DNA of 64,000 nucleotides from Devosia epidermidihirudinis (GTDB taxonomy: Bacteria > Pseudomonadota > Alphaproteobacteria > Rhizobiales > Devosiaceae). Position numbers and translations under genes: made by a program. The stretch is from NCBI RefSeq assembly GCF_000971295.1, contig NZ_LANJ01000011.1, forward strand, positions 558,001-622,000, given 5' to 3'. The notes beneath the pieces were generated by a model, which searched no databases, was not told where the DNA came from, and was given only the letters and a program-made list of their open reading frames with translations. Position 1 is the stretch's first letter. Each line of letters opens with the position of its first letter. Shown one piece after another: positions 27,091-37,475 of this stretch.

Positions 27091-28548
27091 TTAACCCAGA
27101 CGGCGCTTAGTCTTGTCGTCGTAGGGGTTATTGCCGCCAGCCCGGACCCAAAGACGGATCGGAGTGCCCTTGATATCAAAGGCTTCGCGCAGGCCGTTCA
27201 CCAGGTAACGTTGATACGACGTGGGCAACACATCCGGACGCGAGGCGAACAGGATGAAGCTCGGTGGCCGCGTCTTGGCCTGCGTCATGTAGCGCAGCTT
27301 GAGGCGACGGCCCGACACTGCCGGAGGCGGATGCCCCTCGACCATGCCCGCCAGCCAACGGTTGAGACGTGCCGTCGAAACGTGCGCATTCCAGCTGCGT
27401 TCGATCTTGAAGATCGCGTCCATCAGCTTGTCGATGTTCTTGCCGGTCAGACCCGACAGGGTCACCAGTGGAACGCCGCGCAGCTGTGGCAGCAGGCGAT
27501 CGCACTCTTCGCGCAGCACCTTGAGCGTCTCGTTCTTGTCCTCGATCAGGTCCCATTTGTTGAGGGCGATGACGAGGGCACGACCTTCGCGCTCGACCAG
27601 ATCGGCCAGCGCCAGATCCTGCTTTTCGAACGGGATGGTAGCGTCGAGCATGAGCACGACGACTTCCGCATACTGGATCGAGCGCAGGCTATCGCCCACG
27701 GCCAGCTTTTCCAGCTTTTCGGTGACGCGCGAGCGGCGGCGGATACCGGCGGTATCCACCAGGTTGATCACGCGGCCATCCCATTCCCATGGAACGAGGA
27801 TGGAATCGCGGGTGATGCCAGCTTCCGGGCCAACCAGCACGCGCTCTTCGCCAACCATGCGGTTGATCAGCGTCGACTTGCCCGCATTGGGACGGCCGAC
27901 AATGGCGACGTTGAGGAAACGCTTGGGGTTCCAGCGGAGCGTAGCTTCATCGCCCTCGCCTTCCAGCATGTCCTCGGTGATATCGACATCAACCTCAGGC
28001 AGCGCATCGAGATCGGCGATGTCGCCCGCTTTTGCCTCAGCTTCTGCAGCAGCCTTATCGATGGCAGCGGAGACAATGGAGTACAGCTCGGACAGGCCAA
28101 GGCCGTGTTCAGCCGAGAGCGCAATGGCTTCGCCAAAGCCGAGCTTGAATGCCTCGACGAGGCCGGCCTCGGCAGCACCGCTTTCGGCCTTGTTGCCGAC
28201 GAGATGCACATCCTTGCCCGCCTTGCGCAGGACCTGGGCAAAGCGCTGATCGAGCGGCACCACGCCAGCGCGGGCGTCGATCATGAACAGGATTACGTCA
28301 GCTTCACGGATGGCCAGCTCGGTCTGCTGACGCATACGGTCTTCGAGGCTACCGTCTTTGACGTCCTCATAGCCGGCGGTGTCGAGAATACGGAAAGTCA
28401 GGTCGGCGATGCGGCCTTCAGCCTCGCGCCGGTCGCGGGTCACGCCGGGCGTATCATCGACGAGCGCAATCTTGCGGCCGACGAGGCGGTTGAAGAGGGT
28501 AGATTTGCCGACATTCGGGCGACCGACAATGGCAACGGTGACGGTCAT
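27091..28548 (-). CDS. der: Ribosome-assembly GTPase Der (EngA)
   Basis: Der is an essential GTPase of 50S subunit maturation with two G domains in tandem. The 485-residue protein has GRPNVGKST at the N-terminus and GRPNAGKST about residue 208. Each has its own switch DTPG/DTAG motif and N-K-x-D-type motif (GNKAES in the first, ALNKWD in the second). A KH-like domain at the C-terminus carries [16 protein letters not shown]. The first domain's NKxD reads NKAE, a variation worth noting. The TPR gene upstream ends 37 bases before it. Confidence 0.95.
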   Translation of the reverse strand: MTVTVAIVGRPNVGKSTLFNRLVGRKIALVDDTPGVTRDRREAEGRIADLTFRILDTAGYEDVKDGSLEDRMRQQTELAIREADVILFMIDARAGVVPLDQRFAQVLRKAGKDVHLVGNKAESGAAEAGLVEAFKLGFGEAIALSAEHGLGLSELYSIVSAAIDKAAAEAEAKAGDIADLDALPEVDVDITEDMLEGEGDEATLRWNPKRFLNVAIVGRPNAGKSTLINRMVGEERVLVGPEAGITRDSILVPWEWDGRVINLVDTAGIRRRSRVTEKLEKLAVGDSLRSIQYAEVVVLMLDATIPFEKQDLALADLVEREGRALVIALNKWDLIEDKNETLKVLREECDRLLPQLRGVPLVTLSGLTGKNIDKLMDAIFKIERSWNAHVSTARLNRWLAGMVEGHPPPAVSGRRLKLRYMTQAKTRPPSFILFASRPDVLPTSYQRYLVNGLREAFDIKGTPIRLWVRAGGNNPYDDKTKRRLG

Positions 28549-28585
28549 GATAAATCGTTCCGATCAGGCGAGGGGCAGACGACCG

Positions 28586-29383
28586 CTATTGAGCGGCCGG
28601 CTGAGCCTCGGGGGTAGCAACTGGCGCTTCTGCAGCCGGAGCGGTCGCAGGCGTTTCGTCGCTGACAATCTGGTCAATCGCGTCGGCCGCAGCAGCGGCG
28701 GCGTTCGGGACTGGTTCTGGCTGGGTGATTTCGCCCTGAGCGAGCAGCTGGGCAAGGTAGTAACCCATGCGATTGCGCACATTGCTCTGGGTCATTGGGT
28801 CGTTGAGAACAGAATCAAAGCTCTTCTGGGCGGCCGCAAAGTCGCCGGCCTTGTACTGAGCCAGACCGAGTGCCTCCCGCGCCACGTTGCGCAGCGGGCT
28901 ACCTTCGACGGCGACACTTTCAACGCGAGCCTGAACATCGGCAAGCGTGCCGTTGTCGACGAGGATATTACCGGCGAGCACGAGTGCCAGCTCACGCAGG
29001 CGTGGGTTGGACTGCGAGTTTGCCAGCGCATCATAGGCTGCAACAGCTTCGGTCGGCTGGCCTTCGCGGGCCAGAACACCGGCCTTGCGGAACTCGGCAA
29101 GCGCTGGATAGCTGCCTGAACCATCGGCAATCAGCTTGTCGAGCTGAGCCTGAGCGGCTGGCAGGTCATTGCCATCAACCAGATCGAACGCCTTGTAGAG
29201 TTCGTCCGAAGACTGGGCGGCATTGTTGGAATGGTACCAGGTCCAGCCCTCGTTGACCGCCACAAGGGCAACAACGGCAACGGCAGCGCCGATTACATAG
29301 GGGGCAAACCGACGCCAGAACGAGCGCATACGATCGCTGCGCAGCTCTTCGTCGACTTCGCGAAAAATGTTGTCCTGGGACAT
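28586..29383 (-). CDS. YfgM-like single-span TPR protein
   Basis: The 265-residue product begins with an acidic stretch (NIFREVDEELR), then one membrane helix at about residues 25-45. A periplasmic part of TPR-like helices follows (YPALAEFRKAGVLAREGQ; LGLAQYKAGDFAAAQKSFDS). The C-terminus is an Ala/Pro/Glu-rich linker. The layout and the position next to der match YfgM, a SecYEG-associated periplasmic protein of E. coli. In E. coli bamB lies between yfgM and der; here it is missing. The ATG at 29383 is chosen because it opens the conserved acidic N-terminus. Confidence 0.82.
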   Translation of the reverse strand: MSQDNIFREVDEELRSDRMRSFWRRFAPYVIGAAVAVVALVAVNEGWTWYHSNNAAQSSDELYKAFDLVDGNDLPAAQAQLDKLIADGSGSYPALAEFRKAGVLAREGQPTEAVAAYDALANSQSNPRLRELALVLAGNILVDNGTLADVQARVESVAVEGSPLRNVAREALGLAQYKAGDFAAAQKSFDSVLNDPMTQSNVRNRMGYYLAQLLAQGEITQPEPVPNAAAAAADAIDQIVSDETPATAPAAEAPVATPEAQPAAQ

Positions 29384-29503
29384 GGCCTGCCTAAGGGTCG
29401 GAACGTGAATTGGCCGCACGTTTAGCACGCTGTCCGGCTAATGCAAATGCATCGCCGCCCCTCTACCCCCAGGACTGAAACAAAGACTGGCTTATACCCC
29501 GCT

Positions 29504-30703
29504 CTAGTGCGCGGCAGCCTCGGCGATACTTCCCCGTCGACGGCGTAAGGCCAGCCCTTCCCAGATACCCACAGCCAGCAATACAGCTGTCGTCAGCCAA
29601 CCCATAACAAGCAGATTGACGTTGAAGGCAACTGGGAACAGTGCCGCCAGCACGACAACCCCTGCGACGTGAGACAGCGGAACGCCGCCGTAAACCACGC
29701 GCTTGTAGATTGCGCTCCCGATCAGGTAGATAGCCGGCCCACCCAGCAGGATCAGCACCTGAGGCAGAGCCAGCATCTCGTTCGGGTGCACCATGACCAG
29801 ATCATTGCCGACTGCGGTCGCAATAACGCCCGCCACCAGAACGGCGTGGACATAGTGGAAATTGGCGCCGATGCGGCCCGGGTCACTTGAGCCGGTTATG
29901 GCGTCCGTCGCGTCTTTGCTCGAAGTGCCAAAATACAGCCACCACATGGCCAAGGTACCAAGGAAGGTTGCCAGAAGCGCCGAAATGATCGGCAGGTCCC
30001 AAGGATGCGCCTCGGTCAGCATCGCGCCCGTGGCCAGCAAGGTTTCGCCCAGCGCCACGATAACGAAGAGCTGGCAGCGTTCGGCCAGGTGGCCGCCCTC
30101 GATAGTCCAGTCTTTGGTGATAGAGCGGCCTAGGCCGGGGAAGGCAAAGCCCATCATCGGCGATCCATATTCGCAGAGGATCGCAATGGCCCACAGAATC
30201 ATACGCGCTTCGTGCTCGACGAAGGCACCGGCAATCCAGAACACCGCCGAAACGGAAACCCACGCCAGCATGCGCCGGTAATTGGCCGCGAGTGGGTGAT
30301 GCCTGCCCAGTTGCAGAGCGATAAACCCGGTTCGGCCCACCTGGATGGCCACATAGGCCAGCGCGAATACCCAGCCGCGCTCACCAAATGCCTCCGGAAT
30401 GGCCGAAGTCATGACCAGACCGAGCAGCATGATCGTGAAGATCAGCCCGCGTATGCGCGGCGTTTCGGGATCGAACCAGTTGGTGACCCAACAGGTATAC
30501 TGCCAGCCCAGCCAAACGGCGAACCACAGAATGAGCGTTTCAAGAACGCCCAATGCTGTCAGGTTGTGCAGCAGCTCGTGGCTGAGCTGCGTCACCGCAA
30601 AGACATAGACGAGGTCGAAGAAGAGTTCCTCGTACGTCACACGGGCATGATGCCCCTCGCGACGGCGGAGGAGAGGATGGCTGAGGGCATGCTGATCGGT
30701 CAT
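29504..30703 (-). CDS. Low temperature requirement protein A (LtrA) family
   Basis: The 399-residue protein has the LtrA family start VTYEELFFDLVYVFAVTQLSH in pattern (conserved Glu, Phe, Asp, Tyr). About eleven or twelve membrane helices follow. Conserved motifs include HLAERCQLFVIVALGE and GANFHYVHAVLVAG. LtrA was named from a Listeria mutant that fails to grow in the cold. The biochemical role is unknown. It is downstream of guaA with a 146-base gap that has a hairpin and a palindrome, so it probably has its own promoter. Confidence 0.87.
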   Translation of the reverse strand: MTDQHALSHPLLRRREGHHARVTYEELFFDLVYVFAVTQLSHELLHNLTALGVLETLILWFAVWLGWQYTCWVTNWFDPETPRIRGLIFTIMLLGLVMTSAIPEAFGERGWVFALAYVAIQVGRTGFIALQLGRHHPLAANYRRMLAWVSVSAVFWIAGAFVEHEARMILWAIAILCEYGSPMMGFAFPGLGRSITKDWTIEGGHLAERCQLFVIVALGETLLATGAMLTEAHPWDLPIISALLATFLGTLAMWWLYFGTSSKDATDAITGSSDPGRIGANFHYVHAVLVAGVIATAVGNDLVMVHPNEMLALPQVLILLGGPAIYLIGSAIYKRVVYGGVPLSHVAGVVVLAALFPVAFNVNLLVMGWLTTAVLLAVGIWEGLALRRRRGSIAEAAAH

Positions 30704-30785
30704 ATCGCCTACATGGCACTAGGGATCGCGGGGCCTACTTCAAGTAATGCCCCACTCTCTACTGCCATTCTGCGCCGGTCAACTG

Positions 30786-30805
30786 TTCTCGAAGATGTTC
30801 GAGAA
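30786..30805. promoter_or_regulatory. Perfect palindrome upstream of the ltrA-type gene
   Basis: TTCTCGAA and TTCGAGAA form a perfect eight-base inverted repeat with a four-base GATG spacer, 83 to 102 bases before the LtrA start. No T-run follows on either strand. The symmetry looks like a repressor operator, but no regulator gene is adjacent. Confidence 0.4.
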
Positions 30806-30821
30806 GCAGGTCAAACACACC

Positions 30822-30847
30822 GGAGGAGCGGTGAAACCACCGCCTCC
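30822..30847 (-). terminator. Hairpin immediately after guaA
   Basis: GCGGTG / CACCGC closes an AAAC loop and is extended by GGAG / CTCC across a two-base bulge. It lies two bases beyond the guaA stop. On the minus strand GTGTGTTT follows, so termination is plausible but not ideal. Confidence 0.5.
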
Positions 30848-30849
30848 CC

Positions 30850-32418
30850 TTATTCCCACTCGATCGTGCCGGGGGGCTTGCTGGTCACGTCATAAACGAC
30901 ACGGTTGATGCCACGCACTTCGTTGATGATGCGGGTTGCGGTCTTGCCGAGGAAGTTCATGTCGAACTGGTAGAAGTCTGCGGTCATGCCATCCACCGAG
31001 GTCACCGCGCGCAGGGCGCAGACGAACTCGTAGGTGCGACCATCGCCCATCACGCCAACGGTCTGGACCGGCAGCAGCACAGCGAAGGCCTGCCAGATCT
31101 TGTCGTACTGACCCGACTTGCGGATTTCGTCGAGATAGATGGCGTCGGCCTGGCGCAGGATATCCAGCTTTTCAGGCGTGATACCGCCTGGGCAGCGGAT
31201 CGCCAGACCCGGACCGGGGAATGGATGGCGGCCGATAAAGCTTTCGGGCAAACCCAGCTCGCGACCAAGGACGCGCACTTCGTCCTTGAACAGCTCACGC
31301 AGCGGCTCGACGAGCTGCATGTTCATGCGCTCGGGTAGACCGCCCACATTGTGGTGGCTCTTGATGGTGACCGATGGACCGCCGGTGAACGACACCGACT
31401 CGATAACGTCTGGATAGAGCGTGCCCTGAGCGAGGAAATTGGCGCCGCCGAGCTTCTTGGCTTCCGCTTCGAAGGTCTCGATGAACAGGCGACCGATGAT
31501 CTTGCGCTTGGTCTCGGGGTCGGACTGACCGTCCAGCTCACGCAGGAACACTTCGGACGCGTCCACATGCACCAGCGGGATATTGTACTGGTCGCGGAAC
31601 ATGGTGACGACCTGCTCGCTCTCATTGAGGCGCATCAGACCGTGGTCGACGTAGATACAGGTCAGCTGATCGCCGACTGCTTCGTGGATCAGCACAGCTG
31701 CGACCGAAGAATCCACGCCACCGGACAGACCGCAGATGACGCGGCCGGTGCCGACCTGCGCACGGATCTTTTCGATCATCTTGCTGCGATAGGCCGACAT
31801 GGTCCAGTTGGACGCAACGCCACAGATGTTGTGGACGAAGTTCGCATAGAGCTTGGCGCCATCGGGGGTGTGCACCACTTCGGGGTGGAACTGCACGGCC
31901 CAGATGCGGCGGGCTTCGTTGGCGATCATGGCGAACGGCGCATTGGCCGAGGTGCCGACGACTTCAAAGCCCTCTGGCAGCGCGACGACGCGGTCGCCAT
32001 GGCTCATCCACACCTGGTGTTCTGAGCCAAGCTCCCAAACGCCATCGGACAGAGCCGAATTCTTCTGCACCTTGACTTCTGCACGACCGAACTCGCGGTG
32101 GTGGCCGGCTTCAACGCGGCCACCCAGCGCCATGCAGAGAGCCTGCTGGCCATAGCAAATGCCGAGGATTGGCACGCCTGCATCGAGAATGGCTGGGTCA
32201 ATGGTTGGTGCGTTCGCATCCAGCGTCGAGGCTGGGCCGCCCGAAAGGACGACCCCCTTTGGCTTGAGAGCAGCCATGGCAGCGCCGGCGCTCTGGAAGG
32301 GATGGATTTCGCAATAAACGCCTGTTTCACGGATGCGGCGCGCGATCAGCTGAGTGACCTGCGAACCGAAGTCCACGATAAGGATTGCGTCGGGGGCGGC
32401 AGTGTCTTGGCTGGTCAT
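30850..32418 (-). CDS. guaA: GMP synthase (glutamine-hydrolysing)
   Basis: GuaA aminates XMP to GMP. The 522-residue protein starts with a class I glutaminase domain: nucleophile Cys in GICYGQQAL and the His/Glu pair in QFHPEVVHT. The ATP-pyrophosphatase domain has the PP-loop [11 protein letters not shown]-terminal dimerisation domain ends in the invariant IEWE. GuaB, which supplies XMP, is encoded 3 kb to the right on the same strand, and gmk, which consumes GMP, is also in this window. Confidence 0.97.
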   Translation of the reverse strand: MTSQDTAAPDAILIVDFGSQVTQLIARRIRETGVYCEIHPFQSAGAAMAALKPKGVVLSGGPASTLDANAPTIDPAILDAGVPILGICYGQQALCMALGGRVEAGHHREFGRAEVKVQKNSALSDGVWELGSEHQVWMSHGDRVVALPEGFEVVGTSANAPFAMIANEARRIWAVQFHPEVVHTPDGAKLYANFVHNICGVASNWTMSAYRSKMIEKIRAQVGTGRVICGLSGGVDSSVAAVLIHEAVGDQLTCIYVDHGLMRLNESEQVVTMFRDQYNIPLVHVDASEVFLRELDGQSDPETKRKIIGRLFIETFEAEAKKLGGANFLAQGTLYPDVIESVSFTGGPSVTIKSHHNVGGLPERMNMQLVEPLRELFKDEVRVLGRELGLPESFIGRHPFPGPGLAIRCPGGITPEKLDILRQADAIYLDEIRKSGQYDKIWQAFAVLLPVQTVGVMGDGRTYEFVCALRAVTSVDGMTADFYQFDMNFLGKTATRIINEVRGINRVVYDVTSKPPGTIEWE

Positions 32419-32508
32419 GGCGTGGCCATACCGCTCAGTAACGGATTCCGCAAGACTCTGCTTTGCAAGGCTGGGTTGATACCCACACCTGCCGATCCCC
32501 GCCCTACC

Positions 32509-32994
32509 CTAGTTCAGGATGCCGATCGACAGGTTGAGCAACGACGCAAAGCCCACCCAAACAAGATAGGGTACAAACAGCCAGGCCGCGATGGGGTCGA
32601 GTTTGCGGGCCAGAACGATAAACGTCACGATCAGGGCCAAAATGACGGCGATCACGGCGAAGGCCGGCCAGATCAGGTGCGCGATGAACCATATGGGCGA
32701 CCACATGAAGTTCAGCGCCATCTGGGCGTACCAGACCTTCATGGCCGTAGCGGACGGTGAGATCATGTAGATGCGCCAGCCGGCCACGGCGATCATCACA
32801 TAAAGCGTGAACCAGACCGGTCCAAAGATCCAGTTGGGTGGATTGAATGGCGGCTTGTTGAGGCCTTCATACCAGGCGCCGGGGGTGGACTGGGTGCCGA
32901 TCAGCCCGCCGACACCAATGACGACAACCAGAAAGATTGCGAGCGTGATCCACGGTCGAGGTGTGCGGTAATCCGCGAGAGATGCATAGGTCAT
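32509..32994 (-). CDS. tspO: TspO/MBR family protein
   Basis: The 161-residue five-helix membrane protein shows the family motifs WYEGLNKPPFNPPNWIFGPVW in pattern, a central MALNFMWSPIWF and WLFVPYLVWVGFASLLN. TspO proteins bind tetrapyrroles such as protoporphyrin IX and in alphaproteobacteria modulate photosynthesis or stress genes. In non-phototrophs the role is less clear. No haem gene lies beside it. The start is the ATG at 32994. Confidence 0.92.
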   Translation of the reverse strand: MTYASLADYRTPRPWITLAIFLVVVIGVGGLIGTQSTPGAWYEGLNKPPFNPPNWIFGPVWFTLYVMIAVAGWRIYMISPSATAMKVWYAQMALNFMWSPIWFIAHLIWPAFAVIAVILALIVTFIVLARKLDPIAAWLFVPYLVWVGFASLLNLSIGILN

Positions 32995-33058
32995 CGATGG
33001 ACAGCCAGATTGAGTGCGTATTGATCTGACAACGCATCAGGTGACCAATCGGTTCACT

Positions 33059-33448
33059 TCACTGCGTAATCGTACAGTCAGCCTTGCGGAAGGTGATGCT
33101 CTCCCCCGCCGCATACGCAATTTTGACGCTGGATTCGTCAGGCGCCCAGGTTGGGATGACCGAGGCAAACAGCGGCGTGTTCCCGGGCAGATCGAGCGGG
33201 CAACCCGTGCGCAACGGCGTGCCATCTTCGGCAGCGGTCTCAAAGATCGCCACCCGGCTGCAACCGCCATCCGGACAAAGCTCGCCCAATTCCAGCGCGG
33301 CATGGCCCGATGGCGCAACGAGCCTGAGCTTGGTGTCTGGACCCGGGAAGGCGAACCAGATCGCCGCCATCGCCGCGCCGACAATCACGACTGCGCCGAG
33401 CCCGAAGGCCCAGGGCGAGATCGAGGATGGTTCGTTGTCGAGGCTCAT
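33059..33448 (-). CDS. Hypothetical membrane-anchored protein
   Basis: I do not recognise this 129-residue protein. It has a short cytoplasmic start, one helix at about residues 13-33 (WAFGLGAVVIVGAAMAAIWF), then a periplasmic part with four cysteines in CPDGGC, TGCPL and KADC. These could form two disulfides. Its ATG overlaps the stop of rsmB in an ATGA, so it is translationally coupled to rsmB. Confidence 0.7.
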   Translation of the reverse strand: MSLDNEPSSISPWAFGLGAVVIVGAAMAAIWFAFPGPDTKLRLVAPSGHAALELGELCPDGGCSRVAIFETAAEDGTPLRTGCPLDLPGNTPLFASVIPTWAPDESSVKIAYAAGESITFRKADCTITQ

Positions 33449-34737
33449 GCCGAGCGGCGCAGTGCGTTGATATAGAAACCGTCCGTGCCGGTGAGGCGCG
33501 GGGTCAGCGCAATGCCACCTTGCTCCGTCTCGGTGTCAGCCGGGAACGCGGTGCCGAAGGCCGACTGCCACAGCTCTGCCGGGTTCACCGAGGCGAAATC
33601 CGGATTGGCCTTGATGAAGGCGACGACCTGATCGTCGTTCTCTTCGGGCAGGATGGAACAGGTGATGTAGACCAGCGTGCCGCCCGGCTTGAGATAGCGC
33701 GCGGCATCCGCGAGGATCGCAGCCTGCTCGCCGACACGCTGCGCCAGCAATTCGGGCGTCAACTTCCACTTGGTATCGGGGCGACGACGCCACGTGCCGG
33801 TGCCGGTGCATGGGGCATCGATGACGACACGATCCATCTTGCCAACGAGATCTTCCAGCGCATCGGGCTGCGGGGCGCGGACCTGCACATTGCGCGCGCC
33901 GTTACGCTTGAGGCGATCATAGATCGGCGCAAGGCGGTTGCGATCGCTGTCATAGGCGAAGATCTGGCCCTTGTTGCCCATCACAGCCGCCAGCGCGAGC
34001 GTCTTGCCCCCGGCCCCTGCGCAGAGGTCGAGCACCTGCTCGCCCGGCTTGGCGTTGGCGAGGCCGGCCACCAGCTGGCTGCCCTGATCCTGCACTTCAA
34101 ACCAACCCTTGAGATAGCCCTCGTCCGTCGTGACATTGGGCGTGCGCGCATCGCGCGGACCGGCGGGCATGGTGACGCCATTAGGCGAAAACTTTGTCTC
34201 GGCCGGATTGAACCGCGCCAGCGACTTCATCACCCGCTCGCGGCTCGACTTCAGCGTGTTGACGCGCAGGTCGAGCGATGGCCGACCCGACATGTCCTGC
34301 CCTTCGGCAATCCAGTTGTCGCCGAACGCGCGTTCCAGCGATGGTGTCAGCCATTCGGGGAAATCGGCAAGGATGTGGCCGGGCGTGCCATCAGGCAGCT
34401 GACCAACTGCGCGCTCCAGCTCTTCTTCAGTCAGTGGCGCGGGCGCGTGATTGTCGGTGGCAAAGCTTTCACTCAGCGCTGCCGGGTCTTCATTCCAGTC
34501 GCGTACCGCAACGGCCAACACCAGCGCGCGTGGCGTGTCGCTGCCCATCAGCGCAGCATGCGACGAGCGACGACGCAGCGCGTCATAAACCAGATTGCCG
34601 ATGGCGGCGCGGTCGCCTGCCCCGGCAAAGCGATTGTTCAGGCCCCAGGCCTTCAGCGCCTCGGACACCGGGCGCTTGCGGGTTTCCACATCGGTCAGAA
34701 CTTCAATAGCGGCGGAGAGGCGACCGGGAAGACGCAT
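33445..34737 (-). CDS. RsmB/NOP-family rRNA cytosine-C5 methyltransferase
   Basis: The 430-residue product is an AdoMet-dependent RNA m5C methyltransferase of the RsmB/Fmu type. It has an N-terminal NusB-like helical part. The AdoMet site is LDLCAGAGGKTL. Catalytic cysteines lie in VIDAPCTGTGTWRRRPD and YITCSILPEEN. The ATG at 34737 (MRLPGRL) is preferred to the upstream TTG-type start three codons earlier. It lies 12 bases after the MAPEG gene. E. coli RsmB methylates C967 of 16S rRNA; the exact target here is inferred only. Confidence 0.9.
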   Translation of the reverse strand: MRLPGRLSAAIEVLTDVETRKRPVSEALKAWGLNNRFAGAGDRAAIGNLVYDALRRRSSHAALMGSDTPRALVLAVAVRDWNEDPAALSESFATDNHAPAPLTEEELERAVGQLPDGTPGHILADFPEWLTPSLERAFGDNWIAEGQDMSGRPSLDLRVNTLKSSRERVMKSLARFNPAETKFSPNGVTMPAGPRDARTPNVTTDEGYLKGWFEVQDQGSQLVAGLANAKPGEQVLDLCAGAGGKTLALAAVMGNKGQIFAYDSDRNRLAPIYDRLKRNGARNVQVRAPQPDALEDLVGKMDRVVIDAPCTGTGTWRRRPDTKWKLTPELLAQRVGEQAAILADAARYLKPGGTLVYITCSILPEENDDQVVAFIKANPDFASVNPAELWQSAFGTAFPADTETEQGGIALTPRLTGTDGFYINALRRSA

Positions 34738-34749
34738 GGGACACAATAC

Positions 34750-35178
34750 TCAGGATAGGAGGATACGCAGGAGGACCAATAGCCAGAGGACACCCAGCAC
34801 CGCAAGTCCGGCGGTGAATACGGCAAAACGACTATCGAGGCGATTGGTGGTGACATGGATCGCCGTATGGCCAAAGCGCAGCGCCACGAACAGCCAGGCT
34901 AGGATCACCTCAACCCAGTTCGTGCCACCGCTCCACAGCGCCAGCAGCGCCACCACATAGAACAACACGGGCAGCTGGAACTGATTGTCGAAATTGTTCG
35001 ACAGCAGCCGCGCCTTGAGTGGGTACGCAGTGCGGTCCACCGCAATGTCCTCGGCCGCAATCTCACCCGACATCACCCGCGGCACCCGCTCCCGGCCCAG
35101 CCACAACAGCAGAACGATGCTCAGCATCACTTGTGCGGCAACGGCAAGGATCAGCAGTTTGGTGACGAGCGGATACAT
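34750..35178 (-). CDS. MAPEG family membrane protein
   Basis: The 142-residue four-helix protein carries the MAPEG motif NNFDNQFQLPVLFYV between helices 1 and 2, followed by FVALRFGHTAIHVTTNRL in pattern. MAPEG members include microsomal glutathione transferases and eicosanoid enzymes, while bacterial ones are mostly uncharacterised. It is the first gene of the short MAPEG-rsmB-hypothetical unit. Upstream lies a 475-base repeat-rich gap. Confidence 0.85.
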   Translation of the reverse strand: MYPLVTKLLILAVAAQVMLSIVLLLWLGRERVPRVMSGEIAAEDIAVDRTAYPLKARLLSNNFDNQFQLPVLFYVVALLALWSGGTNWVEVILAWLFVALRFGHTAIHVTTNRLDSRFAVFTAGLAVLGVLWLLVLLRILLS

Positions 35179-35251
35179 GAAAGCTCCAGAACAGAATCAA
35201 CCTGTGGGGCTAAGTCTTTGACGTGGAATCAGTTCCAGCGATGGTTCAGTA

Positions 35252-35342
35252 GACCTCATCCTGAGCCTGTCGAAGGACGAGGCCGTGGCACTGGACGTTC
35301 CACTCGCTCGACCTCGTGGTTCGACAAGCTCACCATGAGGTC
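35252..35342. repeat. Inverted repeat family 2 (31-base arms)
   Basis: An arm beginning GACCTCATCCTGAGCCTGTC (35252-35282) faces an imperfect complement ending CTCACCATGAGGTC (35312-35342), separated by 29 bases. Elements of this TTCGACAAGCTCA type are widespread in intergenic DNA of alphaproteobacteria. It lies in a 475-base gap (35179-35653) that has no gene. Confidence 0.8.
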
Positions 35343-35369
35343 TGTGGGGGACGGCTTAATCCCCCCACC

Positions 35370-35436
35370 CACCGCTCGTCACCCTCGGGCTTGACCCGAG
35401 GGTTCTTCACTTGTGGCTGGTCCCGAAGGTGACGAT
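35370..35436. repeat. REP-like palindromic repeat, copy B
   Basis: CACCGCTCGTCACCCTCGGG continues into TTGACCCGAGGG and ends with AAGGTGACGAT. It has the same core as copies A, C and D, but with a degraded right half. Confidence 0.8.
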
Positions 35437-35479
35437 CTGTGCGCGCACACCGGCTCTGGAACCCAGCCTGTCAGTCGAC

Positions 35480-35617
35480 ACCCTCCCCCTTGCGGGGAGG
35501 GATCAAGGTGGGGGTGGCAGCACGCACCGGTCTCGTGGAGAGATACCCCCACCCTGCTCGATCACGGACTTAGCACGCTAAGTCCTGTCTCGCTTCCCTC
35601 CCCACAAGGGGGAGGGT
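35480..35617. repeat. Inverted repeat family 3 with central hairpin
   Basis: ACCCTCCCCCTTGCGGGGAG (from 35480) and its near-perfect complement ending AAGGGGGAGGGT (35595-35617) differ at one base. Each is itself a small hairpin. Between them lies a perfect stem GGACTTAGC / GCTAAGTCC (35566-35585). The cluster sits just downstream of the guaB stop and could act as its terminator. Confidence 0.75.
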
Positions 35618-35653
35618 TGACGACTGCGTGTTCGGTTGTCCGAACGCCCCTAC

Positions 35654-37475
<1,822 letters not shown>

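Noticed and set aside
26968..28617. 549-residue open frame on the plus strand opposite der
   Set aside because: Its length follows from the codon bias of der; no start signal or family pattern is seen.
35252..35617. CRISPR array
   Set aside because: The repeats are palindromic, of different families and unevenly spaced, with no identical direct repeats or cas genes.
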